Assembly (NCBI GenBank): GCA_023268155.1
Contig: JALNKM010000002.1
Location: 204,272-268,271, forward strand
Reading direction: 5' to 3'
Length of the DNA: 64,000 nt
Origin: Candidatus Geocrenenecus huangii
GTDB taxonomy: Archaea > Thermoproteota > Nitrososphaeria_A > Caldarchaeales > Wolframiiraptoraceae
The first letter of the stretch is position 1. The number at the start of each line of letters is the position of its first letter. The translations under genes were made by a program, and so were the position numbers. Below the pieces are notes generated by a model. It saw only the letters and a program-made list of their open reading frames with translations, searched no databases and was not told the origin of the DNA. Positions 63,561 through 64,000 of the stretch are shown piece by piece.

Positions 63561-63840
63561 CTAGGAGATGCACCCAGGCATCCTCCTAGGAGGGTCTTCC
63601 CCTAAAGGGTACGCACCCAGGCGTACCCCAGGGTATGCTGGAGGTCCCAACCCACACCCAGGTGGGCTGGGTGAGTGGTCTGCACCCAGGCAGACTACCC
63701 CCCAGGGGCCTCCAGCACGCGGTATCATCGTGGCCCCCGCCCCCACCCCCCTGGGAGCAAAAAATATTGTTGCCCAGGGGATGCCATGTTTCAGGCATGT
63801 GGGGTGCGGTCCAGCAGGTCTCCAGAGCCTTGGAAGACCC
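63561..63840. ncRNA. Structured RNA candidate with four identical-loop hairpins
   Basis: Four hairpins have different stems but the same hexaloop ACCCAG (CUGGGU on the other strand): 63561-63589 (11 bp, one bulge), 63607-63628 (8 bp), 63651-63666 (5 bp, extendable) and 63675-63698 (9 bp). A 12-bp helix 63637-63648/63705-63716 encloses the last two. CCCCTGGG/CCCAGGGG forms another hairpin (about 63748-63780). GGGTCTTCC (63592-63600) pairs with GGAAGACCC (63832-63840) over 9 bp. GC content is far above the surroundings, as for tRNA and 5S here. G-U evidence is split between strands. I do not recognise it. Confidence 0.6.
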
Positions 63841-63859
63841 ATGTTACTATGTGAGTGTC

Positions 63860-63868
63860 AAATAAAAG
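63860..63868 (-). promoter_or_regulatory. Possible TATA box for a minus-strand RNA
   Basis: CTTTTATTT on the minus strand is centred about 26 nt before 63838-63840, exactly where the 5' arm of the long-range closing helix begins if the RNA is read from the minus strand. A plus-strand alternative is CTATATAG near 63508. Confidence 0.35.
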
Positions 63869-63904
63869 TAGGGGATGTTGGGATGGTATGTCCTTGGTTC
63901 TCTG

Positions 63905-64000
63905 CTATATTGGGCAGCTACTCCATCCGCAGTCCATGCATGTAATGCATCTCCCCTCTCTTACTAGGTTCTGTGAATTGCAGTTTGGGCATCTATCCAC
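63905..64000 (-). CDS. C-terminal zinc ribbon of a probable B12-dependent ribonucleotide reductase (partial)
   Basis: The last 31 codons of a minus-strand gene enter the window: CPNCNSQNLVREGRCITCMDCGWSSCPI then TAG (63905-63907). The spacing CxxC...GxCxxCxxCGxSxC is typical of the C-terminal tail of class II (NrdJ-type) ribonucleotide reductases, where the last cysteines relay electrons. Other zinc-ribbon proteins cannot be excluded from this fragment. Confidence 0.6.
   Translation of the reverse strand: MDRCPNCNSQNLVREGRCITCMDCGWSSCPI

Noticed and set aside
63561..63698. CRISPR array
   Set aside because: The repeated unit is only the 8-nt loop CACCCAGG; the surrounding sequence is self-complementary and spacing is irregular, so it is not a repeat-spacer array.
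63215..63840. SRP RNA, RNase P RNA or rRNA
   Set aside because: I could not find the SRP helix-8 GGAA/AGCAG core, the RNase P GAGGAAAGTCC-type core or rRNA landmarks on either strand. A covariance-model search would settle this.
63568..63945. 125-codon and other long frames across the GC-rich island
   Set aside because: Frames are open on both strands only because the DNA is GC-rich and stop-poor. The readings are Pro/Gly-rich and dictated by the hairpin repeats, with no ribosome-binding site.

Overview
This window is a continuous piece of an AT-rich archaeal chromosome, most likely from a thermophilic member of the TACK superphylum. Evidence for Archaea: aIF1A, a Rio1 kinase, a Pno1/Dim2-like KH protein, RNase P proteins Pop5 and p30, a COG1325-type RNA-binding protein, archaeal S13, V/A-type ATPase subunit D, a TtuA/Ncs6-type thiolase, an F420-dependent NADP reductase, an intron-containing tRNA-His, box C/D-like sRNAs, and TATA boxes about 26 nt before several start codons (leaderless transcripts). 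The 5S rRNA and both tRNAs stand out as GC-rich islands in AT-rich DNA, as expected of a thermophile. The class was not determined.

Layout. 0-9 kb: a membrane protein fragment, a homocitrate-synthase-like enzyme with a C-terminal RAM domain next to a stand-alone RAM protein, DUF116, and the anaerobic ribonucleotide reductase pair nrdD-nrdG. 9-19 kb: tRNA-Glu, threonine synthase, a SIMPL protein, a Nudix hydrolase, a large secreted M6-type protease, glyA, an OBG-type GTPase and a lone 5S rRNA. 19.5-26.2 kb: a TtuA-like tRNA thiolase, a site-2 protease, UPF0147, small winged-helix genes, a PPC-domain protein, a UbiX-like flavin prenyltransferase, a box C/D sRNA candidate, a JAMM protein and a CBS pair.

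26.2-27 kb: a 705-bp insertion sequence with near-perfect ends, a 9-bp target duplication and a transposase broken by two stops. 27.7-38.4 kb: an AT-richer accessory cluster with a complete dipeptide-type ABC importer, DUF1177, a hydantoin/Asp-Glu racemase-like protein, DUF917, an AroM-like protein and an M29/NicX-like metalloenzyme. It looks like a system for importing and breaking down a small amide or heterocyclic compound.

38.7-55.9 kb: housekeeping genes, including atpD with a tiny coiled-coil partner, a PmbA/TldE-like protein, an unusual protein with a kinase-like C-terminus, two nucleotidyltransferase paralogues, aminotransferases, rio1-KH-aIF1A, tyrA, a methylthiotransferase with an atypical CX4CX2C motif, thiI, an npdG-like gene and a LysE exporter. 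56.4-61.3 kb: tRNA-His with an intron, tatC (with a C-terminal zinc ribbon) and tatA, rps13, and an RNase P protein operon.

61.3-64 kb is the most unusual part. A truncated amrS gene is followed by a minus-strand, translationally coupled set of small genes that ends in a LAGLIDADG endonuclease gene. Upstream of these lies a strongly GC-rich, noncoding stretch (about 63.2-63.85 kb) that folds extensively. It contains four hairpins with different stems but the identical hexaloop ACCCAG, and a 9-bp long-range closing helix. I do not recognise this RNA. The window ends in the zinc-ribbon C-terminus of what is probably a B12-dependent ribonucleotide reductase.
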